19,578 nt of DNA, taken from positions 1 to 19,578 of the forward strand of contig JALHLM010000034.1 in the NCBI GenBank assembly GCA_022844585.1, written 5' to 3'. The position numbers and the translations under genes are program-made. Positions 1 to 7,978 of the stretch are shown here, in pieces. Below the pieces are notes generated by a model. That model saw nothing but the letters and a program-made list of their open reading frames with translations, was not told the origin of the DNA and made no database searches. This DNA comes from Pirellulales bacterium (GTDB lineage Bacteria; Planctomycetota; Planctomycetia; Pirellulales; JALHLM01). The stretch's first letter is position 1. Each line of letters starts with the position of its first letter.

Positions 1-2
1 CT

Positions 3-353
3 CGACGCCATGGCGCGATTACCAAAGTGATCTTCGAAAACGATTTCCTGCCCAGCGACGAACTGAAAATCAAGCTCTGCAAAATCTGCGCGCGGGCGGG
101 CGCGGAATACGTGAAGACGTCGACGGGATTTGGTTTCGTGAAGTTGCCCGACGGCCAATACAACTACGTCGGCGCGACGGAGAACGACGTGCGATTGATG
201 CGCGAGCACTCGCCCCCGCAGGTGAAAGTGAAAGCCGCCGGCGGCGTCCGCAACTACGCGGACGCGGCGCGGATTCGCGACGCCGGCGCGGAGCGCATCG
301 GCGCCACCGCGACCGCAGCGATCGTGCGCGAAGAGCGGGAAGCGCTGCGGTAA
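3..353 (+). CDS. deoC: Deoxyribose-phosphate aldolase, C-terminal part (cut by window edge)
   Basis: Class I aldolase that cleaves 2-deoxyribose 5-phosphate to glyceraldehyde 3-phosphate and acetaldehyde in deoxynucleoside catabolism, in the cytoplasm. The frame is open to the left edge and reads ITKVIFEND before the first possible start, a GTG at 27. The gene therefore begins outside the window, and about half of a normal 220-260 residue protein is present. Two landmark motifs are visible: VKTSTGF, whose lysine (codon 114-116) is the Schiff-base residue of the family, and VKAAGGVR, with the second active-site lysine. The ending GAERIGATAT is also typical. It stops 36 bases before the next gene on the same strand. 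Family assignment is secure; the N-terminal half cannot be judged. Confidence 0.93.
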   Translation, partial: RRHGAITKVIFENDFLPSDELKIKLCKICARAGAEYVKTSTGFGFVKLPDGQYNYVGATENDVRLMREHSPPQVKVKAAGGVRNYADAARIRDAGAERIGATATAAIVREEREALR

Positions 354-389
354 GACTGCGAAACAAGCTGTTTTCCATGAGGCCCACGA

Positions 390-1193
390 ATGTTCGCGCG
401 CTGCTCCTGTGTCTTAGTCCTGCTGTGCGTCGCGTGGAGCGCACGACTAGCGCGGTCCGAGGACGTGGCGCCGTTGCCAAGCGCACATGCGCACAATGAC
501 TATGAACATCAGCGCCCCTTGGTTGATGCGCTGGACCAAGGCTTTACCAGCGTCGAGGCGGACATCTATCTTGTCGACGGCGCTTTGCTGGTCGCGCACA
601 ACCTGGGCGACGTGAAACCGGTTCGCACGCTGGAATCGCTCTATCTCGATCCCTTGCGCGAACGGGTCCAGCGCCACAACGGTTCGGTGTACGTCGAACC
701 TGCGCCATTCCTGCTGTTGATCGATTTCAAGTCCGAGGCCGAAACAACCTATCAGGCCTTGGCCGAGAGACTCGCACGCTATCCGGACCTGTTCACACGT
801 TGGACCAGCGAGGGCCGCGTCGAAGGTCCCGTCACCGTGGTGATTTCGGGCAACCGGCCGATTGATACGCTAGCAAAGCAACTGCCGCGCCAAGCCGGCA
901 TCGACGGCCGGCTCGCCGATTTGGAAAAAGAAGCGAACGCGGCTTTGATGCCGCTCATCAGCGACCGTTGGGGCGCTCATTTCACCTGGTGGGGCGTCGG
1001 CACAATTCCCGCTGCGGAACGCGAACAACTGCGGGCGATCGTGCAAAAATCGCATGATCGCGGCCAAAAAGTGCGATTCTGGGCCACCGCGGATACGCCC
1101 GAGATGTGGGCGGAGCTGTACACCGCCGGGGTGGATCTGATCAACACGGACGATCTCACCGGCTTGGCCACGTTTATCCGCTCGCGACCTTAG
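390..1193 (+). CDS. Exported PI-PLC / glycerophosphodiesterase-like protein
   Basis: 267 residues. It starts with a signal peptide (hydrophobic run about residues 6-18, likely cut near SARLARS), so it is probably periplasmic or exported. The motif AHAHNDYEH around residues 32-40, then SVEAD (E56, D58) and LVAH (H70), matches the metal-binding and catalytic layout of the TIM-barrel PI-PLC/glycerophosphodiester phosphodiesterase superfamily. The arrangement is closest to the branch that includes fungal AIM6-like proteins. The C-terminal VRFWATADTPEMW and GVDLINTDD segments fit the last strands of that barrel. The true substrate is not known for this branch; phosphodiester cleavage is inference. 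A GAGG at 379-382 lies seven bases before the ATG and supports this start. The gene follows deoC on the same strand, with no sign of a shared function. Confidence 0.8.
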   Translation: MFARCSCVLVLLCVAWSARLARSEDVAPLPSAHAHNDYEHQRPLVDALDQGFTSVEADIYLVDGALLVAHNLGDVKPVRTLESLYLDPLRERVQRHNGSVYVEPAPFLLLIDFKSEAETTYQALAERLARYPDLFTRWTSEGRVEGPVTVVISGNRPIDTLAKQLPRQAGIDGRLADLEKEANAALMPLISDRWGAHFTWWGVGTIPAAEREQLRAIVQKSHDRGQKVRFWATADTPEMWAELYTAGVDLINTDDLTGLATFIRSRP

Positions 1194-1313
1194 ATTGCTC
1201 CAATCGCTGACTTCGATCGGCATTTTCGTGGCGGGAATGACCTGCCTCGACTAAATTCAACGGAGCAAAGCCCGTCGCCTCTCGGCGGGAAGCAACTCCG
1301 ACGAATCCTCCAC

Positions 1314-2294
1314 ATGGCACGAGCTCGATCCGTGACATCCGCACTTCGTCTGCTTCCGCGTGGGATCGCAGTCGTCGCCTTGATATCGCTCGCGCCTCGC
1401 GGCGTCCAAGCTCATGAGTTGGAGCCGAACGACGTCTTTGCCGACGCCCAAGTGATCGCTGGCAATGCAAGCGGAGTAGCGAACTTCGATGCTGGATTGC
1501 AGCAGACGCCCTTCGAACCGTTAAAGGACGTCATCTACGAGTTTCATGACCTGCTGCCGGGACAGGTGAACCATCACTTATTCAACGGCTGGGCGCCTGG
1601 GTTCCCCGTCGCCGCTTACATCGACAATCTGGTCGGCGGTGGCGAGCCCGACACGGTGATGCGCGGCCTCGATGCATCGGGCAATGAGATTGAATTCTCC
1701 GACGACGGCAGCCCGTTGGGCGACCGGTTCGCATCGGGCTTCTTCACGACTGCCAATGCCGACGGTTCGGTACGACTGGAAGTCACCGGCTTCGCCGATT
1801 ACGACTTTGACGGGATCGATGATTTTTTCCTCACGCCGCACGAAGTTTCTGGCGAGTATGCGATCGTCTTGAAATCCGGTCCTTTCGGCGATGTCGACTT
1901 CTATCGCTTCGTCGGACTGGCGCCGGGAACTCCTTGGAGCGCCGCGACCGAAGCTGGGCCTTTGGGCTTCCCGCTCGACACATTGTTGTCGCAGTACGAC
2001 GGTGGGCAAACGCTGGTCGCGCAGAACGACAACATTGACCCCGCGAACGGCAACTTCTTTTCCGGGTTGAGCGGCATTGTCCCTACCGGTGGCGAGGTGA
2101 TCCTGGCCGTCTCCGCATCCGTGGATCCGACAAACGTCGGGGCGCATCGGTATGCCGGTGACTACATTTTCAGCTTCAGCTATCAGCCTGTCCCCGAGCC
2201 GAGTTCCTCGACACTGTTCGCCGGCTGGTTGGCGACCCTGGCACTGCTGGCAGCTGCGCGGCGCCCGCAAAGTCGCCCTAAATTGACTGATTAA
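1314..2294 (+). CDS. PEP-CTERM sorted exported protein with PPC-like domains
   Basis: 326 residues. A signal peptide (hydrophobic core about 18-27, likely cleavage after VQA at 33) is followed by HELEPND, the opening typical of bacterial pre-peptidase C-terminal-like (PPC) beta-sandwich domains. A second such unit seems to start near SGPFGDVDFYRF, with DTLLSQYD and AQNDN further on. The end (residues 293-326) is a PEP-CTERM signal: VPEPSS, a transmembrane stretch of about 16 residues, then an arginine-rich tail. In known systems this tail is recognised and cut by an exosortase, so the mature protein is expected at the cell surface or in extracellular matrix. No catalytic domain is visible. 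No strong ribosome binding site precedes the ATG, so the start is less sure than the family call. Confidence 0.85.
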   Translation: MARARSVTSALRLLPRGIAVVALISLAPRGVQAHELEPNDVFADAQVIAGNASGVANFDAGLQQTPFEPLKDVIYEFHDLLPGQVNHHLFNGWAPGFPVAAYIDNLVGGGEPDTVMRGLDASGNEIEFSDDGSPLGDRFASGFFTTANADGSVRLEVTGFADYDFDGIDDFFLTPHEVSGEYAIVLKSGPFGDVDFYRFVGLAPGTPWSAATEAGPLGFPLDTLLSQYDGGQTLVAQNDNIDPANGNFFSGLSGIVPTGGEVILAVSASVDPTNVGAHRYAGDYIFSFSYQPVPEPSSSTLFAGWLATLALLAAARRPQSRPKLTD

Positions 2295-2417
2295 ATCAAT
2301 CGTTAGGGTCGATACATGTTCCGACACTCTCCGGAGTCGGCGCGCGCACCATTCGCGCCGTCGAAGACTGGGAGGATTGGGCAACATGACGACGACTTTC
2401 GCCCCGTGACTTGACTG

Positions 2418-3902
2418 ATGCCGGGAATGGGCCTGCCAATCCGCCTCGCACTGCTGGTGATCCTGCTGGGATCCGCCGGCGTTGGTCGCGCGCAGCCGCC
2501 GGTCCGGCCGAATGCCCAGGTGGCCGCTCCGGCAGGCAAGCCGCCCACCGATCCGAAACAAATCTTGCGACTTCCGCCGGTCCAGCTGGGCCGTCCCCAG
2601 CGGCGGCCGATCGTGTTGGGGCTCCCTCGCGCTCAAACTGACGCGGCCGGCGAGCTGACGGACGTCCGACCCGACGTGCACTACGGCGTCCCAGCGCCCA
2701 AGAGCGAGATCACCGCGAACGCGCCCGGCATGACCGCATCGTGGTCGAATGATCCGCAATACGGCCGACCGATATTCCAGCGCATGTGGGATTCTCCTGG
2801 CGCAACGCCGGTGAGCGCGCAAGGTACGGCGCCGATGGCCCTGCCATTGCCCGAACCATTGCCTCCCGGCAACGCTGAGTACGCGCCCCTGCCGTTAGGC
2901 GAAGGCGAAACGCTCGTCCCCGGAGAGATGGGCTACGACGGCATGTACGGTCCCGAAACCGACCCCTGGGCGGATCATCCGCCCTGCGGCGGCTGGCGCA
3001 AGTTTGGCTGTCCGCATTGCAGCCCGATCGAGCGGTGGTTCGGCTCTGCCCACGGCCCCAGCGACGCGGGTCTGGGGCAGGAACGAGTGATGCTCGCGCC
3101 ATTCGAAATCGACGTCTCGCAGCCGTTCAACAACCTGCGGACGCGTGTGGACTGCGCTTACAACCTGGAACGCCCCGACCGCGCGGAATACTTTTGGGCA
3201 CGGCCGAGCTCATTGGGCGGGCTGGGGCCAAGCATTCCGGAACGCTCGGTCGACTACCAGGATATTCGCTTCCAAATGGAGTTCGGCGGACCGAAGTTTT
3301 CGGCCGCGACGGACATTCCGATTCGTATTCTCGATCCCGACCTGAATCCCAACACGGCCGGCTTCGGGGACATGAACCTGACGACGAAACTCGTCTTAGT
3401 CGACGGTAAGCGCTGGCAGATCACGCAATACTTCCGCACCTATTTCAACACCGGCTTCTTTCCGCGCGGCCTTGGCACCGGGCACATCTCGATCGAGCCT
3501 GGCTTCCTGGCGCGGATGAAGTGGAGCGACCGCACCTATTTCCATAGCGAAATCAAGTTCTGGGTACCAACGCCGGGGCATCTCGATCATGCCGGCGAAG
3601 TCTTGAAATTCGGCGCCGGTGTAAGCCACGTCTGGTTCGAGACCGATTCGTTCGCGGCGATGCCGACGTTGGAACTGGTCGGCTGGTCGGTGCTGGACGG
3701 CTTGGAAACCTCTTATCCCGGCGGCGTGCCGGTCGAAGTCGATCCGGAAGGGATCCTCAACATTCATCCCGGCATCCGTTTCGTCCGCGACGCGGACAGT
3801 GACCTGGGGCTCTTCGAACTCGGCATCGGCGGCGGCGCGGCTGTCACGACCAATCGCTGGTACGAAAGCCTGCTGCGCATCGAAGCGCGGTTCTCGTTCT
3901 GA
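2418..3902 (+). CDS. Probable outer-membrane beta-barrel protein (planctomycete type)
   Basis: 494 residues, function unknown. A signal peptide ends near GVGRA (residue 25). A proline-rich low-complexity region (about 26-190) follows, then a short cysteine cluster (PPCGGW, FGCPHC) near 188-200. From about residue 225 to the end the protein alternates hydrophobic and polar residues with many aromatics, as expected of transmembrane beta strands. The last residues are ARFSF; a terminal phenylalanine is the usual signal for BAM-dependent outer-membrane insertion. The order signal peptide, proline-rich linker, cysteines, barrel is one I associate with planctomycete secreted proteins, but I cannot name the family. 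An alternative ATG lies three codons downstream. The stop codon overlaps the left arm of a hairpin terminator. Confidence 0.7.
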   Translation: MPGMGLPIRLALLVILLGSAGVGRAQPPVRPNAQVAAPAGKPPTDPKQILRLPPVQLGRPQRRPIVLGLPRAQTDAAGELTDVRPDVHYGVPAPKSEITANAPGMTASWSNDPQYGRPIFQRMWDSPGATPVSAQGTAPMALPLPEPLPPGNAEYAPLPLGEGETLVPGEMGYDGMYGPETDPWADHPPCGGWRKFGCPHCSPIERWFGSAHGPSDAGLGQERVMLAPFEIDVSQPFNNLRTRVDCAYNLERPDRAEYFWARPSSLGGLGPSIPERSVDYQDIRFQMEFGGPKFSAATDIPIRILDPDLNPNTAGFGDMNLTTKLVLVDGKRWQITQYFRTYFNTGFFPRGLGTGHISIEPGFLARMKWSDRTYFHSEIKFWVPTPGHLDHAGEVLKFGAGVSHVWFETDSFAAMPTLELVGWSVLDGLETSYPGGVPVEVDPEGILNIHPGIRFVRDADSDLGLFELGIGGGAAVTTNRWYESLLRIEARFSF

Positions 3903-3930
3903 GCGGCGACTCTTCTTTCGCCGCTCTTCT
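3901..3930 (+). terminator. Intrinsic terminator after the beta-barrel gene
   Basis: A perfect 9-bp stem (gagcggcga at 3901-3909 with tcgccgctc at 3918-3926) encloses an 8-base loop and is followed by a short pyrimidine run, ttctcc. It begins inside the stop codon of the preceding gene. The T-tract is weak, so termination efficiency is uncertain. Confidence 0.6.
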
Positions 3931-4004
3931 CCAGATTGCCTGACCGGACCTTTGCGGGTTGCCGGGAAGTGTGTTGCGCCTCTCGCCGATACTCCACTTA
4001 GCAG

Positions 4005-4024
4005 GGTTTTGAGTAATCAAAACC
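4005..4024 (+). promoter_or_regulatory. GNRA-capped hairpin upstream of the transporter-like gene
   Basis: A perfect 8-bp inverted repeat, ggttttga and tcaaaacc, is separated by gtaa, a GNRA-type tetraloop. It lies about 60 bases before the next start codon, with no T-run after it. It could be an element of the 5' leader or an operator. The structure is seen in the sequence; the role is a guess. Confidence 0.35.
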
Positions 4025-4085
4025 ATGAATTCCTCAGCCGTGCGACGATCACTACTTCAGGATCGAACCGCGGCCTGGCGCAAGG

Positions 4086-5060
4086 ATGCCCACGATGCGT
4101 GCCATATTCTGCTTCCATTGGATTTCCCGGCGCGTCGTGTTGCTCAGCGCGCTCGCGGGTATGGTTGCGATCGGCATTTCGCCTATGGCGCAAGCGCAAT
4201 GCGATGAATGCGACGGCGACGAATGCGACGAAGAACCGTCATCGTACGGGCCTTGCGCATGTAAGCCACGCGGAACGCTGTTTCAATGGAGCTATGGCAC
4301 GAGTTTCGGCGGCGGACCTCCGGGACCGGACGAAGGACTCGTCTCGGATCGGCCCGACTTCACCGAAGCCAGCACCACGGTCGGCCGCGGCGTGTTTCAA
4401 ATCGAAGGCGGCTACACATACTTTAAGGACAAGTCCGACGGCACCGAGGTCCGTACGCATTCGTTTCCCGAGACGTTGTTTCGTTACGGCGTGCTGGCGG
4501 ATTGGCTCGAATTGCGGCTGGCGTGGAACTACGGCGTGGAAGACACGCTGGCGCCCGGCACGCCGACGAGCAGCATCAACGGCGCTACCGATCTGTATCT
4601 CGGCATCAAGCTCGGCCTCACGCCGCAGGAAGGCATCTTGCCGGAGATGGCGCTGATGCCGCAAATGACCGTCCCGACCGGCGGGAGCGCGTTCACGAAC
4701 GACGAGACGCTGCCGGGCTTGAGCTGGCTCTACGGCTGGGATGTCAACGACTTTATCTCCACAGCGGGCAGCAGCCAGATCAATCGCCGCATCGACGACG
4801 GCAGCGGAGACGAATACCTGCAGTATGCGCAATCCTGGACCGTCGGCTATTCGCTCACTGATAAGCTCGGCGCCTACACGGAGTGGTTCGCGCTGATCCC
4901 GTCCGGGGCGGAGACGCTCAAGGCCGAACACTACGCCGACGGCGGATTCAGCTACCAGTTCACGAACAATTTCCAAGTCGACATCCGCGCCGGCGTCGGC
5001 CTGAATGAGGAAGCGCAGGACGTCTTCACCGGGGCGGGGTTTGTGATCCGGGTGCCGTAG
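4086..5060 (+). CDS. Outer-membrane transporter-family beta-barrel protein
   Basis: 324 residues. A long signal peptide (hydrophobic run about 17-33) probably ends after MAQA at 37. Just behind it is an unusual acidic, cysteine-rich stretch (about 38-60) with CDECDGDECDEE and then CAC. From about residue 85 the sequence reads LVSDRPDFTEAS and FQIEGGYTYF. This is the characteristic opening of the MetA-pathway 'transporter' family of outer-membrane barrels, annotated in many bacteria from a phenol-degradation gene. The rest keeps alternating strand patterns (ELRLAWNYGV, TDLYLGIKLGL, QVDIRAGVGL). Substrate unknown; the family name does not prove a phenol role here. An in-frame ATG three codons later is an alternative start. 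It is separated from the previous barrel gene by a terminator, so it is probably transcribed on its own. Confidence 0.72.
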   Translation: MPTMRAIFCFHWISRRVVLLSALAGMVAIGISPMAQAQCDECDGDECDEEPSSYGPCACKPRGTLFQWSYGTSFGGGPPGPDEGLVSDRPDFTEASTTVGRGVFQIEGGYTYFKDKSDGTEVRTHSFPETLFRYGVLADWLELRLAWNYGVEDTLAPGTPTSSINGATDLYLGIKLGLTPQEGILPEMALMPQMTVPTGGSAFTNDETLPGLSWLYGWDVNDFISTAGSSQINRRIDDGSGDEYLQYAQSWTVGYSLTDKLGAYTEWFALIPSGAETLKAEHYADGGFSYQFTNNFQVDIRAGVGLNEEAQDVFTGAGFVIRVP

Positions 5061-5120
5061 GAGGCGAAACCCGGTCGGGAGACCGCGCCACAACGCGCGA
5101 ACACGGAACAACGCAGATTG

Positions 5121-5419
5121 CTACTTGCCAGCGGGCGCGAGGCGGATTTCCACGCGGCGATTGAGCGCCGCTGCGATGCGGCGGAGCATGGAGAGCGAGT
5201 GCCGGTCGTAGTCCGCGCTTTCGAGTTGGGAGATGACGCTTTGCGTCGTGCCCACCGCTTTGGCCAACTGCCGTTGGGTGAGGCTGGCTTCCTCGCGCGG
5301 TCATTGATCATCTGCGCGAATTGGTAATCGTCCATGATCGCTGGCATTTCTGGATCGCGGTCCATGTCGATTCCGAATTGCTGCTGAAGGATTCGGCTGG
5401 CGCTGTTCGTGTTGGGCAT
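5121..5419 (-). pseudogene. XRE/HigA-like antitoxin, broken by a frameshift
   Basis: Reading from the ATG at 5419 the protein starts MPNTNSASRILQQQFG and continues to MINDRA. After that a different frame must be used, giving REEASLTQRQLAKAVG, then TTQSVISQLESADYDRHS, then LSMLRRIAAALNRRVEIRL, and a TAG at 5121-5123. The joined product (about 99 residues) is a typical small helix-turn-helix antitoxin of HigA/XRE type, with an N-terminal linker and one HTH domain. The total length is 299 bases, one short of a whole number of codons. The break lies in the run aatgaccgcgcgagg near 5300, so a single missing base explains it. It may be a real pseudogene or a sequencing error. No toxin gene is recognisable on either side, so if functional it would be a solitary antitoxin. 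Confidence 0.75.
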
Positions 5420-5540
5420 GTTAACTAGCTTCGTTCGTGATCGGTCGAGCTGTCAAGATGACGTCGGCGCATGTATTCGAAATCTTCGCCGAATGCCTCG
5501 GTCACTCCTGTAGGGGATAGGCATCGCGGCGTTGGTCCCT

Positions 5541-5625
5541 GTCAGGCACTGCGTGGGCGAACACTCTGGATGTGGGCGTGATTTGACTTCTCGCACGCTT
5601 CACTCCTTCGACCGCGGTGCCTGAC
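5541..5625. repeat. Inverted repeat pair with GTCAGGCAC arms
   Basis: gtcaggcactgcg at 5541-5553 faces cgcggtgcctgac at 5613-5625, 12 of 13 positions complementary, with about 59 bases between. It lies in the gene-poor gap between the broken antitoxin and the sigma factor. Arms with this core resemble REP-type palindromes or ends of small non-autonomous elements. No transposase is present, and no target-site duplication was established. Confidence 0.4.
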
Positions 5626-5729
5626 CTACCGCGGATGTCGGACAAATTCATACTGGGGCGTGTCAGAAACCCGCCCCTCGCGTGTGTATCTTGAAGGGAA
5701 CGCCCCGTCCGCCCTTTGAGCCGTGTGCG

Positions 5730-6320
5730 ATGCATGACTTGCCGGAGACTCGACTCAGCTTGCTCGCCCGGTTGCAGAACCGGGGGGATCGGCTGGCTTG
5801 GGATGAGTTTGTGCGGGTTTACGAGCCGGCCGTGTACCGGCTCGCGCGGCAACGGGGGTTGCAGGACGCCGACGCCCGGGATTTGACGCAGGACGTGCTG
5901 GGGGCGGTGTCCGGGGCGATTCATCGTTGGACGCCGGGCGAAACGCCGGGGGGCTTTCGGGCCTGGCTCTACACGATTGCCAGGAACCTGACCGTGAACG
6001 CGCTTACGCGTGGCGGGCGACATCGCGGAGCGGGAGATACCGCGGTGTTCGACCTGCTGCAGGCGACGCCGGATGATCGCGCCGAGGCGACGCAGTTTTC
6101 CATCGAATACCGGCGCCAGGCCTTCGCCAGTGCGGCCGAAGCGGTTCGGGATGAAGTCCGCACGTCGACGTGGCAGGCGTTTTGGCTCACGGCCGTCGAC
6201 GGGCTGGAGATCGCCGATGTCGCCGCGCAATTGAATGTGAGCGTGGGAGTCGTGTACGCCGCGCGTAGCCGGGTGTTGGCGCGGCTGCGGGAAAAGGTCG
6301 AGCAACTCGAAGGGAAGTAG
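5730..6320 (+). CDS. ECF-type RNA polymerase sigma factor (kinase-linked)
   Basis: 196 residues from the ATG at 5730; a GTG 16 codons upstream also keeps the frame open, but the sequence from MHDLPETRLSLLARL on matches the family start. Region 2 is visible as EFVRVYEPAVYRLARQRG, then DARDLTQDVL, then FRAWLYTIARNL, the -10 recognition and core-binding part. Region 4 follows a linker: FWLTAVDGLEIADVAAQL, then NVSVGVVYAARSRVLARLRE, the helix-turn-helix for the -35 element. There is no extra C-terminal domain. The gene ends 10 bases before the kinase gene, whose ribosome binding site follows the stop codon. Sigma factors paired with Ser/Thr kinases are a described planctomycete ECF class (ECF-STK groups). 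I infer that the adjoining zinc-finger kinase controls it, by binding, phosphorylation or both. Confidence 0.92.
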   Translation: MHDLPETRLSLLARLQNRGDRLAWDEFVRVYEPAVYRLARQRGLQDADARDLTQDVLGAVSGAIHRWTPGETPGGFRAWLYTIARNLTVNALTRGGRHRGAGDTAVFDLLQATPDDRAEATQFSIEYRRQAFASAAEAVRDEVRTSTWQAFWLTAVDGLEIADVAAQLNVSVGVVYAARSRVLARLREKVEQLEGK

Positions 6321-6330
6321 AGGGGCGACT

Positions 6331-7854
6331 ATGTCGATCGAACCAGCACATCTCGCACGCGGCACCATCGACCGCTTCCTCGCCGGCGAATTGCCCGGCG
6401 ACGATGAAGCGACGGTGATCCGGCATCTCGATACCTGCCCGCGCTGCCAGGGGGAACTGGAGACCTCGGCCGGCGCGCCGGCGTGGTGGTCGGACGCGAA
6501 GGAATTTCTCAGCCCCGCGCCGGACGCGATGCACGGCGATGATGGCGACTTCGACCCGCACACGACGGGGCTCGATTTCCTTGCCCCGAGCGACGACCCG
6601 GCGATGCTGGGCCGGATCGGCGTGTATGAGGTCGTCGGGCTCATCGGCCGTGGTGGAACGGGCATTGTCTTGAAGGCGTTCGAGCGCTCGCTGAATCGTT
6701 ACGTGGCGATCAAGGTGCTCGCGCCGCATCTGGCGACGAGCGGCGCGGCGCGGAAGCGTTTCGCCCGCGAGGCGCAAGCCGCGGCGGCCGTCGTGCATGA
6801 ACACATCGTGCCGATTCACGCGGTGGACGAACACCAAGGCCTGCCGTACCTGGTGATGCGGTACGTGCCGGGGCGTTCGCTACAAGAACGGCTCGCGCAG
6901 CGCGGCACGTTGGAATTGCCGGCCGTGCTGCGGATCGGCATGCAAACGGCGTTGGGGCTCGCCGCGGCGCACGCGCAGGGGCTCGTGCATCGCGACGTCA
7001 AGCCGGCAAACATCTTGCTGGAGAGCAACGTCGAGCGGGTAATGCTGACCGATTTCGGTTTGGCCCGTACGGTCGACGACGCCAGCCTGACGTGTAGTGG
7101 TGTGATCGCGGGGACGCCGCAGTACATGGCGCCGGAACAAGCGCGGGGCGAGGCGATTGATCACCGCACGGACTTGTTTAGCTTGGGCAGCGTGTTGTAC
7201 ACGATGTGCGCGGGGCATTCGCCATTCCGCGCGGAAACCACGATGGGCGTGTTGCACCGCATCTGCAAGGAAACGCCGCGCCCGTTGCGGGATTTGAATC
7301 CGCAGGTTCCGGAGTGGCTCGACCGCATTGTGCGGCGGTTGCATGCCAAGGATCCCGCGCGGCGTTTTCAATCGGCGGAAGAAGTCGCCGAAGTGCTTGG
7401 CAAGCGCCTGGCGCTCGTGCAAACGCCGGGCATGTCGTGGCGCGATCCCTGGTGGCAGAGCGCGATCAACGGGGTGAGCGACTGGTTCCGCGTGGCCCTT
7501 TGGCGGCGTGGGGCGTTGGCGGCCGCGACGGTGCTGATGCTTTCGCTTGTCGTGTCTCAGGTCACTGGCGTGGTTTCACTGCGCCGCATTTTCCATGGCG
7601 CCACGGCGGCAAATCAAACAGACAGCGAATCCACTGCCAAACCAGCGCCGGCGTCCGCCGCGGATGCCTTGGCCTGGGAAGCGATTGCTCGCGAGACGGC
7701 GGAAATTCGCGAGACCGTGAGCGCGATGGAAACGTCGCTCGTCGCGCCGAGCGCGGCGTCGCCGGATGCCTGGCAGATCGAGATGGAAATGCTGCGACAG
7801 CAGTTGCCGGGGCTGGAGCAGGAGTTGATGGAGACGGAGGAGTCACAACCCTAA
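6331..7854 (+). CDS. Zinc-finger anti-sigma-like / Ser-Thr protein kinase membrane protein
   Basis: 507 residues. The N-terminus (1-45) has RHLDTCPRC (H32, C36, C39), the H-x3-C-x2-C signature of zinc-binding anti-sigma domains. A linker leads to a full protein kinase domain from about 98 to 360. Visible landmarks are the glycine loop IGRGGTG (105-111), VAIK with K128, the helix-C glutamate E147, HRDVKPAN (D222 catalytic), DFG (241-243) and APEQ (267-270). It therefore has the residues needed for activity. A single transmembrane helix lies at about 394-415, followed by an acidic, probably coiled-coil tail (443-507) on the far side of the membrane. GAGGGG before the ATG is a good ribosome binding site. 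Coupled to the sigma gene upstream, it fits an envelope sensor acting on that sigma factor; the mechanism is inference. Confidence 0.92.
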   Translation: MSIEPAHLARGTIDRFLAGELPGDDEATVIRHLDTCPRCQGELETSAGAPAWWSDAKEFLSPAPDAMHGDDGDFDPHTTGLDFLAPSDDPAMLGRIGVYEVVGLIGRGGTGIVLKAFERSLNRYVAIKVLAPHLATSGAARKRFAREAQAAAAVVHEHIVPIHAVDEHQGLPYLVMRYVPGRSLQERLAQRGTLELPAVLRIGMQTALGLAAAHAQGLVHRDVKPANILLESNVERVMLTDFGLARTVDDASLTCSGVIAGTPQYMAPEQARGEAIDHRTDLFSLGSVLYTMCAGHSPFRAETTMGVLHRICKETPRPLRDLNPQVPEWLDRIVRRLHAKDPARRFQSAEEVAEVLGKRLALVQTPGMSWRDPWWQSAINGVSDWFRVALWRRGALAAATVLMLSLVVSQVTGVVSLRRIFHGATAANQTDSESTAKPAPASAADALAWEAIARETAEIRETVSAMETSLVAPSAASPDAWQIEMEMLRQQLPGLEQELMETEESQP

Positions 7855-7874
7855 GTACACACGCAGAGTCTCCT

Positions 7875-7978
7875 ACACTAGCCCGACGCGCAAGCGAGGG
7901 AGATGAGACGTCGAACATGACTACGGCCGTACTCTCAGCCCACGACAATTCCCCCTCGCTTGCGCGTCGGGCTAGTGT
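7875..7978. repeat. Long perfect inverted repeat of planctomycete LARRASEG type
   Basis: A 26-bp perfect inverted repeat (7875-7900 and 7953-7978) flanks a 52-base spacer in the gap between the kinase gene and the next gene. Each arm, read outward-in, contains cgacgcgcaagcgaggg. Chance translation of the arms gives LARRASEG, a phrase I recognise from many spurious planctomycete ORF annotations. It is therefore an interspersed element, not a coding sequence. With the spacer it can fold into a stem-loop in the transcript between the two genes. Confidence 0.85.

Noticed and set aside
5073..5086. Short hairpin (cggtc/gaccg, loop ggga) as terminator of the transporter-family gene
   Set aside because: Only a 5-bp stem and no T-tract.
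5425..5505. Minus-strand 26-codon frame (GTG start) ending just before the broken antitoxin, reading EAFGEDFEYMRRRH
   Set aside because: It sits where a toxin gene would be, but it is too short for any toxin I know, its AGGA lies directly on the GTG, and no family is recognisable. It may be a remnant or chance.
5655..5677. ggggcg/cgcccc stem upstream of the sigma gene as a regulatory element
   Set aside because: A 6-bp stem in a high-GC region is expected by chance and nothing else supports it.
5502..6837. Long minus-strand open frames opposite the sigma and kinase genes
   Set aside because: They are Arg/Pro-rich shadows of high-GC coding sequence with no recognisable domain.
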